From Anaerolineales bacterium UBA2395 (GTDB lineage: Bacteria > Chloroflexota > Anaerolineae > Anaerolineales > Villigracilaceae), in the NCBI GenBank assembly GCA_002343775.1, contig DDSH01000030.1, positions 136,725 to 200,724 on the forward strand: 64,000 nucleotides of DNA. Reading direction: 5' to 3'. Both the position numbers and the translations under genes were made by a program. Positions 15,426-24,170 of this stretch are shown here, piece after piece. How positions within the stretch are numbered: position 1 is the first letter of the stretch; each line of letters opens with the position of its first letter. A model generated the notes under the pieces. That model made no database searches and was not told the origin of the DNA. It saw only the letters and a list, made by a program, of their open reading frames with translations.

Positions 15426-15731
15426 TTTCCCGCGTTTTGTCCGTGCCAGACGTGAAAGTTCTTCGATGAGCGGGCGCAGTGCGGCAGGCATGGACATATC
15501 CGTGACATGCACGCTGTGCTGAATGGTTTCGGTTTCGACCATGATCCGGTAATGGTATGAATCTCTCCCGTAGAGAGAAGCGGGGTTTTCCTCTTTCAGA
15601 TTCATAAAATCCGAGGTGTCGATCAAATTTCGCAACGCTCCTGCTTGCTCCTCGGGTTCTTCATCCAGGTTGAGATCCAGTTCAAGCAAGCGCCCCATGA
15701 AGCCCCCGGTTTGCTGGTAATGGATCTTCAT
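15423..15731 (-). CDS. Emfourin-like inhibitor of M4 protease
   Basis: 102-residue protein resembling the emfourin (protealysin inhibitor) family, small proteins that bind and inhibit M4 peptidases. It opens with a short strand (MKIHYQQTGGFMG), followed by an acidic segment and a YHYRIMVETE strand, then a C-terminal helix ending in LARTKRGK. The strongest evidence is context: its ATG overlaps the stop codon of the M4 protease gene by 4 bp (ATGA), so enzyme and inhibitor are translationally coupled. It has no signal peptide, like the protease. Confidence 0.8.
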   Translation of the reverse strand: MKIHYQQTGGFMGRLLELDLNLDEEPEEQAGALRNLIDTSDFMNLKEENPASLYGRDSYHYRIMVETETIQHSVHVTDMSMPAALRPLIEELSRLARTKRGK

Positions 15732-16864
15732 CGTTTGCTCCCCGCCAGCCCAAATACACGCAAGACCGAGGTCAGGCAGCCTTCGTTGGTGGAGGGGGCA
15801 CCGATGGTGATGCCGACCTCCGCCCAGCCCGTGCGGACGGCTTGTTCCTCCAAACTGCCCGATCCATAAAGTTCGGTGGCGGCTTGAAAGGTGAGGTTAG
15901 CGGCATCTTCAAAACTGGATGTTTTTGTCAGTTTGTCGGTCAGCGCCTTGTACCATATGACGCCTGCTTTTTCCCATGCGAAACTGCCGAGTTCGCGTGC
16001 GACGACATAGAACGCATGGTTGGGAATGCCCGAGTTGATGTGTACCCCGCCGTTGTCTTCGATGGTGGTGACGTAATCGCTCATGTGGGCGGGCTGCGGG
16101 TCTTTGCCGAGCACCGGGTCGTCGTAGGCAGTTCCGGGAGCCTTCATCGAGCGGATGCCGACGCCGTTGACGTTCGAGGTGAACAGACCTTCGCCGATGA
16201 TCCAATCGGCTTCGGTGGCGGTCTGCATGTGCTGATATTGCTTGACCAATGAGCCGAATACGTCCGACATGGATTCGTTCAACGCGCCCGGCTGACCGTA
16301 GTAATTGAGGTTCGCTTCGTATTGCGTGACGCCGTGGGTGAGTTCGTGCGCGATCACATCCAGCGATTTGGTGAAGCGGTTGAAGAGTCTCTGGTCAACG
16401 GGCAGGTCTTCGTCACCGTCTCCGTAGACCATCTGCTCGCCGTCCCAAAAGGCGTTGTCGTAGCCTTTCTGGAAATGAACGGTCGAGTTCAATTTCATGC
16501 CGTTGTTGTCGATGGAGTTGCGTCCGAAGGCGTTCATGTACAGGTCGTAGGTGATGCCGCTGCCATCGTACGCCTCATTCACTGCCGGGTCGAGCGAAGC
16601 GGGGTCTCCTTCCCCGCGTATCTTGACGCCGGGCAGACTGGTACCATTCTTCGCATCGTAGATGGTGCGTTCTTTTCCCCCGATAATGGTTGCCGCCAGT
16701 GAGGCTGCCAGCATGCCGCCCATGGCGCTCCGTTTGGCGCGGAAACTTTCCGATGCCATCAACGTCTTTCGCGCCACTTCCTGTTGGACAGGGGTTCCGT
16801 TCTGCGCGATCTCCCTCAGCATGTGCGGAGGGGTAATACACAAGATGGAACAATGAGCGTGCAT
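15728..16864 (-). CDS. M4 (protealysin-like) metallopeptidase
   Basis: 378-residue thermolysin-family zinc peptidase. The zinc site HELTHGVTQYE supplies two His and the catalytic Glu; the third ligand is the Glu in GALNESMSDVFG. The active-site His lies in the GGVHINSGIPNHAFY segment. The N-terminus is a short, signal-less PLP-type propeptide (HCSILCITPPHMLREIA) typical of protealysins. The enzyme is therefore probably held inside the cell or released non-classically. AAAGGAGA precedes the start, with a TATACT box about 45 bp upstream. It is coupled to the emfourin-like inhibitor downstream. Confidence 0.93.
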   Translation of the reverse strand: MHAHCSILCITPPHMLREIAQNGTPVQQEVARKTLMASESFRAKRSAMGGMLAASLAATIIGGKERTIYDAKNGTSLPGVKIRGEGDPASLDPAVNEAYDGSGITYDLYMNAFGRNSIDNNGMKLNSTVHFQKGYDNAFWDGEQMVYGDGDEDLPVDQRLFNRFTKSLDVIAHELTHGVTQYEANLNYYGQPGALNESMSDVFGSLVKQYQHMQTATEADWIIGEGLFTSNVNGVGIRSMKAPGTAYDDPVLGKDPQPAHMSDYVTTIEDNGGVHINSGIPNHAFYVVARELGSFAWEKAGVIWYKALTDKLTKTSSFEDAANLTFQAATELYGSGSLEEQAVRTGWAEVGITIGAPSTNEGCLTSVLRVFGLAGSKR

Positions 16865-16963
16865 GGGCTCTCCTTTTCTCTACACTCCAATAGAACTAGT
16901 ATACGACTCGCCGATTGCCTTTTCAATCCCCTCTTTGATCGCATGTTTGTAAAGAATTTTGGA

Positions 16964-17002
16964 ATAAAAACGGTCTCGTGGATTTTTCGTCCTGAGACCG
17001 TT
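16964..17002 (-). terminator. Terminator after the CsbD-like gene
   Basis: AACGGTCTC (16969-16977) pairs with GAGACCGTT (16994-17002). On the minus strand the stem ends in GTTTTTATT. Confidence 0.7.
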
Positions 17003-17012
17003 CTGGTTTGTG

Positions 17013-17237
17013 CTATTCTTTTTTTCCGCTCTCGTGTTGTGTCAGCCGCTTTTTGAGTTCTTCGCGGGCTTCCTGACGTGTGTACCCGTATTTGACCCGC
17101 AGCATGGTGACGTACTTATCGTACTTGTCGTCTGCCTTGTCCACTTTGGTCAGGTCGTACTCTGCCATGAGACTCCACCAGGCAGTGGTCAGTCCGCGGA
17201 TGACCTTCCATTTTTCTTCGAATATCGTCTTGTTCAT
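17013..17237 (-). CDS. CsbD-like small protein
   Basis: 74-residue, highly charged helical protein. FEEKWKVIRGLTTAWWSLM and YDKYVTMLRVKYGYTRQEA follow the CsbD pattern (KWKQLKG..W..LTDDD.. and Q.RYG.. with a C-terminal helix). CsbD proteins are abundant stress-induced proteins of unknown biochemical role. It lies alone, with its own terminator downstream. Confidence 0.6.
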   Translation of the reverse strand: MNKTIFEEKWKVIRGLTTAWWSLMAEYDLTKVDKADDKYDKYVTMLRVKYGYTRQEAREELKKRLTQHESGKKE

Positions 17238-17424
17238 CTTGTTCTATCTCCTTTGCAATCCTGAATCGATGGGGAGTTTTCTGATTTTGTGAGAACGCTG
17301 CCCATGCCCCCCAATAGACAAAACAAAATGGTCAAACTCAGTGATTGGATTGTACTACGTTATGGACGTTTGGAATCCCTGAGCCGTTTTTTTTGATTGT
17401 CCACCATCTTTGTAAAAATTCAAC

Positions 17425-18357
17425 TTACCAATGTATCAAAACACTTAGAAAAGCAAAAAGCCCTACAAAAACTATTGAAAGACAAACGGTGGCAAAAATT
17501 TGTTGATATGCCTGTATAACGGAAAACCAACTCATAATCAGAGATTGGTGAAGAAAAACAGTATAAATGCTAAAGGTGATAGCGAACAAGACAAGAATGT
17601 AATAAAAGGAAGTTAATGTTATTTCTGACCAATCATTTTCAATTTTGTTCTTAAAGAATCTTGTTAATTTTTTAGGAATCTTGTGCGAAAAGACAGCTCT
17701 TGTATAAGTGGATTTTTGATAAACAAGATCCAGAATTAATATCAAAGGTAGGCCAAGCATATATAGGAAAGTTGCGTTAATTGGCGGGTATATTGAATTT
17801 GCAATTGTGCCAATTGTTAAATTTATCATTAATAATTGAACTACCCTTATAAAAACTCCCCATCCATTTTTATAAGGGTGTTCAATCGAATAGATTTCTT
17901 CAATAATTTCTTTGTGTTCAGCTAACCGATTAATTTTTTTCGATTCTTGGAGATTATCTACTAGCGCGCCATGACTCGGCAATTGAAAATTGTGTTCGGC
18001 GGCTTGGTTGCCCCCCGTATCTTTTAGAATTACTCTTATATTATCGATTTCATTTGCTCTTACAGTCTTTTTTGCTTCTGCAAGAAATTCCCACATATTC
18101 TCGCATAGGTTCTTTTTATGTAAAAAATCGCCATTACTCAGTCTTACAGTATAGTCATCTGGGCAATAGAGATTTACAGCTATATTGCCCAAATTGTTTA
18201 ACCATGTTGAACCATTAAGATCGGGATAAAAATCCGGAGAGGGGTGGTTTATTTTGTTTTCATCGTTGTCTGCTGGCATCAAAGCAACACTGCATAAGTA
18301 TAAAAGCAATAATTGGCTACCAAAAATTCGTTTTGATATTGATCTTAAAGCGCCCAT
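17425..18357 (-). CDS. Low-GC membrane protein of unknown function
   Basis: 310-residue protein with no family I recognise. An N-terminal hydrophobic stretch (QLLLLYLCSVALMPA) precedes a soluble region of about 150 residues. Four likely transmembrane helices follow in the C-terminal half, including VVQLLMINLTIGTIANSIY, the LYMLGLPLILILDLVY stretch, SFYYILVLFAITFSIYTVF and a final helix to the C-terminus. Base composition is clearly more AT-rich than the flanking genes, like the HEPN-like gene at 3195-3731, which suggests recent gain. It is flanked by non-coding gaps of 187 and 112 bp. Confidence 0.7.
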   Translation of the reverse strand: MGALRSISKRIFGSQLLLLYLCSVALMPADNDENKINHPSPDFYPDLNGSTWLNNLGNIAVNLYCPDDYTVRLSNGDFLHKKNLCENMWEFLAEAKKTVRANEIDNIRVILKDTGGNQAAEHNFQLPSHGALVDNLQESKKINRLAEHKEIIEEIYSIEHPYKNGWGVFIRVVQLLMINLTIGTIANSIYPPINATFLYMLGLPLILILDLVYQKSTYTRAVFSHKIPKKLTRFFKNKIENDWSEITLTSFYYILVLFAITFSIYTVFLHQSLIMSWFSVIQAYQQIFATVCLSIVFVGLFAFLSVLIHW

Positions 18358-18469
18358 TATTGCAGATAATCCTCAATACATTAAATCTAGATAGTCGCTT
18401 GAATGTTTGCAAGTGCCAAAAGTCACTATTTATTTAAAATTACAAGTTTTTATTTCAAAAGAGGGATTT

Positions 18470-20770
18470 TCATTTTTCCCACCAACCCATCAACTCGGAC
18501 ATCGCCAAACTTGGCGTCGCATCGCCCTGCCTGCCTGAATTCCACGTCACGATCAGGTCTTTTTTGGCGCGGGTCATGCCCACATAAAACAGACGCAGTC
18601 GTTCCTTTACATAATCCAGCCGCGCGCTCAGGGTCGCTGTCCCTTCTTCGTACCCGTCATATTCGCTGTTCGACTCCAACGCGTTCAACTGCGCGAGCGC
18701 CTCGGCTTCGAGGTTGAGTCCGCTACGAATGAACCACTTCTCCGAAATAAAACGGTCATTGGACATGTTCGATGGAAAGTCATAATTATTGACCGACATC
18801 AGATACACGCGATCCCACTCCATGCCCTTCGCCTTGTGCATGGTCGTCACTACCACCCGCCCGCGATGACGCTCCGGGTCGAAGCCCGAGTCATCGTCCG
18901 CGAAGCCGATGAAGCGCCGCTCATTTTTGGCGATCACCACCAGTTCTGCGGTCAACTCTGGCAGGCGCCAATCTGCGTGGTCATCTGCGGCTTTGCGTAA
19001 CACCAACGCCAACTTATGCGACAGCGCCAGGTCAGATGTGTTGCTGAACACATCCTGCGCCAACGTCAGGATCAATTGATCGATGGGTAGCGTGACGGCA
19101 TTCAACCAACGCTGGACGTTGACCCGAAACTTGCTCAACTCCACGATGACGTGCTCCGCCTCAGACTCCCCGAGAGCGGACAGCCAATCTTCAGCCTGGT
19201 GCGGCGCGATGAAGGTTTCCACGTTGGTCATTCTGCGTAGCAGGTCGCTGACCTTTTTCAGCAACTCAGAATCACCTTTCGTATCCTCTTCTTCACCATT
19301 CACTACTCCCTGTTCCCGCCAGTCCCTGCGCCAGACTTCATACGCCTTCGACAACTTCCGCGCCGAGCCGGGATCTGCCAGGTAGGCGAGCAAATGACTC
19401 AACGATCCAGCCGCGGCGCGCGTTTCAGATGTGGACGAGATCAACTCAATAGGTTCGATGCCGCGTGCCCGCAATTCGTTGACCACTTCCACGCCGCGCT
19501 GGTTACGTGGGACAAGGATGGCGATGGTCGGTTGTGCTTCGATGGGCGTTTCGGCGAGTCCATCTACATAGTGTTTGACCGATTTGGTAACCGCTTCCAA
19601 TTCCTGATCGGGTGTGTAGCGGGTGCTGATGAACTTGACCGCTTCGGGTGCATCCGGCGGATTGACGGGTTGGTAGCCCTCTGGCACTGGTTGAATGTAC
19701 GGTATGGAAAGAGCCGTCCGCGCTTCGGGGATGGGATGCGCGTTCATCACCCAGTCTATGAGGTGATTTGCAAGCGCAATGACCGCAGGCTGCGAACGCC
19801 CAGACTCGGGCATGTCCACGCTGGGGTTTTCGCGGATGAAGGCTCGCAGAAGTTCGGGGGAGGCAGTGGTGAAGGTTTCGAAGATGGCTTGATTGGGATC
19901 GCCCACGCGCACCCAGTTCCCGACCTCACCCCCGACCCCTCTCCCGAGAGGCGAGGGGAGAGAACCGCCCGATAAAAGGGAAAGTATCCTCTCCTGTGTC
20001 TGACTTGAGTCTTGCGCTTCATCTTCCAAAATGTATGGGTAGCGATATTGCAAGCGCGCTAAAAATTCTTCATCGCTTTCGAGCAGGGTCAGCGCGAGGC
20101 GGATGAGATCGTCGAAGTCTACAGCGCCGCGATAGGCGAGGGCTCGTTGGTAGTCTGCGTAGATGCTCCAGCCGAGTTCAGCGAGTGGCAGCGGAGAGAA
20201 AGAAGCGTCGAGTTTGGCTCTCAACTTTTCCGGAGTCAAGAGGCGGTCTTTTGCCGAGCGGATGAATGCCAGTGCGAGCGAGTCCACCATGTCGGGCAGT
20301 TGTCCGCGCTTGACCCAATCCCGTTTTGAAGTTTCGAGAGTCGGGTCGAGATAATCATCCAGTGAATGATTCGCCAGCCAGGCATTGACCGACTCGCGGC
20401 GGATAAAACCCGCCTCGCGCTCGTCGATGATGCTGAAACGTTCCTCCAGTCCCACCTTCGATGGTTTCTCGCGGACGATGTCATGCGCCAGCCCATGCAG
20501 GGTACGCACACGATATTTGTAAAGCACCTGAATCGGGTTGTCGAAGAAATATTTGATGCGCGTCTCGAAATTATCCACCGCCGAGTTGACCAGCGTCACG
20601 ATGAGCAGTTCCTGCCCGTCGCCCAACCGCCCCTCTTGAATGATCTTCGCCGCGAGGGCAGAGAGGATGTGCGTCTTGCCTGCACCAGGCACGGCGGCAA
20701 TGCCAAGCCGTCCGCCAGTGTAGCGGAGGATCTGTTCTTGCGAGGGGCGAGGGATGAAGGCGGGTGTCAT
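18470..20770 (-). CDS. UvrD/PcrA-type superfamily I DNA helicase
   Basis: 766-residue 3'-5' helicase with all SF1A motifs: motif I AVPGAGKTH (27-34), motif II EDEAQDSSQTQ, motif III VGDPNQAIF, motif V TTMHKAKGMEWD and motif VI FYVGMTRAKKDL. It probably acts in DNA repair or replication restart. Between motifs II and III it carries the in-frame insert SLPSPLGRGVGGEV, which is the translation of a dispersed palindromic repeat and sits in a surface position that still lets the frame continue. A second, degenerate UvrD-like protein is encoded 1.2 kb upstream on the same strand. Confidence 0.92.
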   Translation of the reverse strand: MTPAFIPRPSQEQILRYTGGRLGIAAVPGAGKTHILSALAAKIIQEGRLGDGQELLIVTLVNSAVDNFETRIKYFFDNPIQVLYKYRVRTLHGLAHDIVREKPSKVGLEERFSIIDEREAGFIRRESVNAWLANHSLDDYLDPTLETSKRDWVKRGQLPDMVDSLALAFIRSAKDRLLTPEKLRAKLDASFSPLPLAELGWSIYADYQRALAYRGAVDFDDLIRLALTLLESDEEFLARLQYRYPYILEDEAQDSSQTQERILSLLSGGSLPSPLGRGVGGEVGNWVRVGDPNQAIFETFTTASPELLRAFIRENPSVDMPESGRSQPAVIALANHLIDWVMNAHPIPEARTALSIPYIQPVPEGYQPVNPPDAPEAVKFISTRYTPDQELEAVTKSVKHYVDGLAETPIEAQPTIAILVPRNQRGVEVVNELRARGIEPIELISSTSETRAAAGSLSHLLAYLADPGSARKLSKAYEVWRRDWREQGVVNGEEEDTKGDSELLKKVSDLLRRMTNVETFIAPHQAEDWLSALGESEAEHVIVELSKFRVNVQRWLNAVTLPIDQLILTLAQDVFSNTSDLALSHKLALVLRKAADDHADWRLPELTAELVVIAKNERRFIGFADDDSGFDPERHRGRVVVTTMHKAKGMEWDRVYLMSVNNYDFPSNMSNDRFISEKWFIRSGLNLEAEALAQLNALESNSEYDGYEEGTATLSARLDYVKERLRLFYVGMTRAKKDLIVTWNSGRQGDATPSLAMSELMGWWEK
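19924..19962. repeat. REP-like palindromic repeat inside helicase gene
   Basis: The CCTCACCCCCGACCCCTCTCCC half is followed by GAGAGGCGAGGGGAGAG, a G/C-rich imperfect palindrome of the CCCTCTCCC..GGGAGAGGG family. It is inserted in frame in the helicase gene. A related copy lies between genes at 37149-37187. Confidence 0.65.
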
Positions 20771-20862
20771 GTATTGAGGTTTCAGGTGTCAAGTTGTTTG
20801 TTTAAAAGTATATGTATTTTACTCTTTTAGAGTTTCAAAACTCTTTAGCGAGAACCTGATAC

Positions 20863-21885
20863 TTATCTCGCTTCTCCCGAATCCACATCCACGACCATAC
20901 CGGATGCATCCACGACCTCGAAATCACTGCCAGTCAGCACATCGAGCAAATGGAGCATGTCATTGTCCCAGCGTTCATCGGGTGCGCCGCTGAAATACCA
21001 GTTTGAACCATTGTCAGCGAGAAAAGCGCCGTAGGTTTTCAGCGCCTGCAAGATGACCTGCATTTCAGGCGGGAAGCCGGAAATGTCATAATCTGCTTTC
21101 AGGCGGAACCGCGCGCCCAGCGGAGGGACACCATCCTGCGGGTCATCTGTCAGGTGGCGTCCGGGCCAGAGATAGCCCGCGGTCACTTCAGCGGTGAAAC
21201 GCAAGGCGTGCTTGATCTCGCCTGCCTCAATCTCATCGTAACGGATCAAACCCGGCAGAATTGGCAGCCCGGCTGCATCGGCAGATGTCCATGTATCGGG
21301 ACGCAGGGCGTTTGAGTTCAGGTCCCAGATCGCGCCGGAGCCGCCAGCCCAATTCGTGCCGTCAAAACTTGCGTCAAAGATTTCATACAGCAGGCAGGTT
21401 TCCGTGTCTACGACGAGGATGTGATGATCGCTGCCATGTTCAATGCTGGGATTATCGGGGATCGGATATGGTCCCGGGTCAGATTCATCGGGATAATAAA
21501 ATTCCGCATCAAACTTCGGGACAGCAGACCCAGCCACGATGTTGAAGGGGATCCCGATCAGCCCGCCATCCCATTCGCCTGAGCCGAAGTCCATGTGAAT
21601 GGATTCAGCCGAGCCGATGCTTGCGATCCAGGCATCAGACATGGGGTGGGTTGGGAGTGTATCGATGGGCGTGTTCCAAACGTTATCCGCGGGGAACATT
21701 GGGCAGCCTGCGATGGTTGGTCCGTTTCCTGTCGGTTGTGAGGGGGTATCGGGGATGTCTTGAGTCGTCGAGGTCGGCTGGCTGGCTTCTTCGAATGGCG
21801 TTGGCGCGTCCTCAACGGGTGGTGCAATGGTGAGACATGCAAATAGAAAGATCGAAACGACTGCGAATAAAATCTTTGTCCTCAT
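20863..21885 (-). CDS. Conserved secreted lipoprotein of unknown function
   Basis: 340-residue protein with a lipoprotein signal peptide: MRTKILF, a hydrophobic core and the lipobox LFAC, with Cys17 as lipid site. A Pro/Thr-rich linker follows (about 25-55). The rest is a conserved domain seen in many bacteria, with landmarks DNVWNTPIDTLP, ESDPGPYPIPDNP, HHILVVDTETCLLYE, LRPDTWTSADAAGLPILPGL and DNGSNWYFSGAPDERWD. No function is known to me. An upstream ATG at 21900 is possible, but AAAGG is placed for the ATG at 21885, which also gives a canonical signal peptide. It is flanked by two helicase genes. Confidence 0.8.
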   Translation of the reverse strand: MRTKILFAVVSIFLFACLTIAPPVEDAPTPFEEASQPTSTTQDIPDTPSQPTGNGPTIAGCPMFPADNVWNTPIDTLPTHPMSDAWIASIGSAESIHMDFGSGEWDGGLIGIPFNIVAGSAVPKFDAEFYYPDESDPGPYPIPDNPSIEHGSDHHILVVDTETCLLYEIFDASFDGTNWAGGSGAIWDLNSNALRPDTWTSADAAGLPILPGLIRYDEIEAGEIKHALRFTAEVTAGYLWPGRHLTDDPQDGVPPLGARFRLKADYDISGFPPEMQVILQALKTYGAFLADNGSNWYFSGAPDERWDNDMLHLLDVLTGSDFEVVDASGMVVDVDSGEAR

Positions 21886-22000
21886 TTTTATACCTTTCAT
21901 TTACTTGTAATGGACGTTCTTTAAATAATGCCATTTCCACCATGATCAACAGCAGTGTGACGACATTGTTTAACGTTTCTATTCGATCTTTCGATTATGG

Positions 22001-24085
22001 TTATTCGTGATTTTCCTGATTAACCAGCACTTTCTGGAACGATCTCAACAACGCACCCCTTTGCTCAAAGCCCGATTCGCCAAGGTCGGAGAGCGCAAGG
22101 AATACCTTTTCACGGCAGCGTGCCAATAGTCCACCCACGAGGCGCGAGAGGGTTTCGATCTCCACCTGCACTTCGTCCGAGTCCATCCAGATTCTGCCGG
22201 GTTGCCAATGGCGCGAAAGAACGAATGGCTGGGTCAACGGCTGTGAGACGCGCTGCGACCAACCCTCCGAGCCGGGGTCAAGCCAGAATTGCACGCTGGC
22301 GGGTCGGTTCATCATCAGGAAGGTGTAGGCGGGCGCGATGAGAACAGCATCTTTGTCCTCGCTGCGCCACGACTCAAGATACTGCGCCGCGATCACGCCG
22401 TCTGCCAGCATGGCAATGTATTCCCTGCCAAGGTCAAAACCTTCCCACTGGATCGGTTCCATTGCGTTGCGGAATTTCCTGACCGACTCCACCAAACTTG
22501 CTGCCACGCGTACCGCATCCAAATTGATATGGAAGCCATACCCCGGCTGCGAAATGACTTCCCCGAACATTTTACGCAGGAAGAAATCCAGTGGAAGCGG
22601 TTCTGAGGCGCGATAATCCTCCAGCCAGTTGCGGAGAATGGAATAGCGCTCACCGAGCGCGTACGTGATGCGTTCCTGCGTCTCTGGTTTGATCTCGTCG
22701 AAGGTTGAAAGCCGCAGGTCACGCGGATGATAAATGATCTCGGTCAGCAGTTGCGCGCGGACCAGGTCTGTATCCAATGCCACCATCAAGGCGTGCGCCA
22801 CATCGAACTTGGGCGGGTGAGCCTGCCAGTCGGGGTGCGCCAATGCAGATAAAGTCAGCAAGGTTTTGCTGGCGGGTTCATCGCGCAGCGAACGAGACGG
22901 GCGATTGGTCCTCCACGGAATGCCCGCTGCTTCGAGGCGGTTCGCCACTGAAAAGCGCAGCGAGTCGGAGAGGTAGGGGGCAAGCACAACGATCTCGGCG
23001 GGTGGCATGCCTGCTTCGATCAACCCGGCGATCTTCTTCATGGTATCATCCAGCATTTCGGGGTGAAAATGCGTCAGGATAAATTCCATTGCCGGGGTTT
23101 CGCCCGCTGGGGGGGGCAGCTCGCTATTGGTGATGGCAGAGACCAGTTGATTCGATAGGTTAATCACGTTCTCTGAGGATACGAAAGACTCGTTCCACTC
23201 GACGACCTGATCGCACCATCCGCTTAGTTCCCAGCCGCTGGCTGAGTCGCCGCCGAGGAAGTTGCGATACCCCGCAGCCTGATCGAAGAGCAACAGCGCC
23301 GAATCGAAATCCGGCAGCCACTCGCGGATGAGGTCATGCGAGCGCGGAACGTCCTCTTCCACATTGTCATACACAAGATGACGATAGGTTCCCGTTAAAT
23401 ACGAACGGACTTGTTCATTTTGCCAGAGGATATTTGTGAAAATTTCCAGTTGCAGCGAGAAATCCAGCAGGTTGTTATCCAGGCAATATTGCCGGAAAAG
23501 CGAGGCACATTCCTGCGCATCGGCATAGACGCGTCGCTGGGCAGGGTCGCCGAACCAGGCGGAATCCAGCCGCGTGCCGATCTCTGTATGAGGGAAGCCG
23601 ACCACAGCAGCTTTGTTGAGGTTGTCGATGACTTGGGAATACAAGCGATTGCGGTTGATGGTGACTGATTCGAAATATCCGCGTTCTTCGATGAGTGGAC
23701 GCACGAGATGTGCCATAAAGTATTGCGCGGTTTCGAGTGTGAGAAAGACGGGCGGCTGGTGGGGTTTTTTGAAGCCTGCCTGCTCCGCCGCATACGACCA
23801 GAACAGGTCGCACATGCGCCGTGCCAAACCGCCGATGGTCGCCGAGGTGACTTCGCCGCCCGGCTGCCGTTCGGGGCTTTCGAGCAGGTCGAGGTAGGGT
23901 TCCTGTAATGTCCGCTGTGGAGTCAACAGCAGGATCGAATCCGCGGGGATGCCTTGAGCGAGTAAAAAGCGCACACGTTCCACACCTGTGGTCGTCTTGC
24001 CGGTACCGGCAACGCCGGAGACGAAAAGACGAGAGTCGAGGGGAGATTCGATGATCTGACGCTGAAGAGGACTCGGGTCAAACAT
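22001..24085 (-). CDS. UvrD/AddB-like helicase-fold protein, degenerate motifs
   Basis: 694-residue protein with the SF1 helicase N-terminus: FVSGVAGTGKTTT is an intact Walker A (24-32), followed by the LLLTPQRTLQEPYLDLLE region. Motif II, however, reads VYDNVEED where DExQ is expected, motif III is replaced by LLFDQAAGYRNFLG, and the end (CREKVFLALSDLGE) only vaguely resembles motif VI. This looks like an ATP-binding protein that no longer unwinds DNA, comparable in this respect to AddB. It might partner with the intact helicase at 18470-20770, which lies in the same direction after the lipoprotein gene. The pairing is inference. Confidence 0.75.
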   Translation of the reverse strand: MFDPSPLQRQIIESPLDSRLFVSGVAGTGKTTTGVERVRFLLAQGIPADSILLLTPQRTLQEPYLDLLESPERQPGGEVTSATIGGLARRMCDLFWSYAAEQAGFKKPHQPPVFLTLETAQYFMAHLVRPLIEERGYFESVTINRNRLYSQVIDNLNKAAVVGFPHTEIGTRLDSAWFGDPAQRRVYADAQECASLFRQYCLDNNLLDFSLQLEIFTNILWQNEQVRSYLTGTYRHLVYDNVEEDVPRSHDLIREWLPDFDSALLLFDQAAGYRNFLGGDSASGWELSGWCDQVVEWNESFVSSENVINLSNQLVSAITNSELPPPAGETPAMEFILTHFHPEMLDDTMKKIAGLIEAGMPPAEIVVLAPYLSDSLRFSVANRLEAAGIPWRTNRPSRSLRDEPASKTLLTLSALAHPDWQAHPPKFDVAHALMVALDTDLVRAQLLTEIIYHPRDLRLSTFDEIKPETQERITYALGERYSILRNWLEDYRASEPLPLDFFLRKMFGEVISQPGYGFHINLDAVRVAASLVESVRKFRNAMEPIQWEGFDLGREYIAMLADGVIAAQYLESWRSEDKDAVLIAPAYTFLMMNRPASVQFWLDPGSEGWSQRVSQPLTQPFVLSRHWQPGRIWMDSDEVQVEIETLSRLVGGLLARCREKVFLALSDLGESGFEQRGALLRSFQKVLVNQENHE

Positions 24086-24120
24086 GAAGCGAATGTAAAG
24101 TATCGGGGTGGTTTTGTCAA

Positions 24121-24151
24121 TGAAAAGACCGCAGACTTGTCATCTGCGGTC
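24121..24151 (-). terminator. Terminator after the dienelactone hydrolase gene
   Basis: GACCGCAGA (24127-24135) pairs with TCTGCGGTC (24143-24151). On the minus strand the stem is followed by TTTTC. Confidence 0.65.
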
Positions 24152-24170
24152 CATCAGGTACGGTTCTCGG

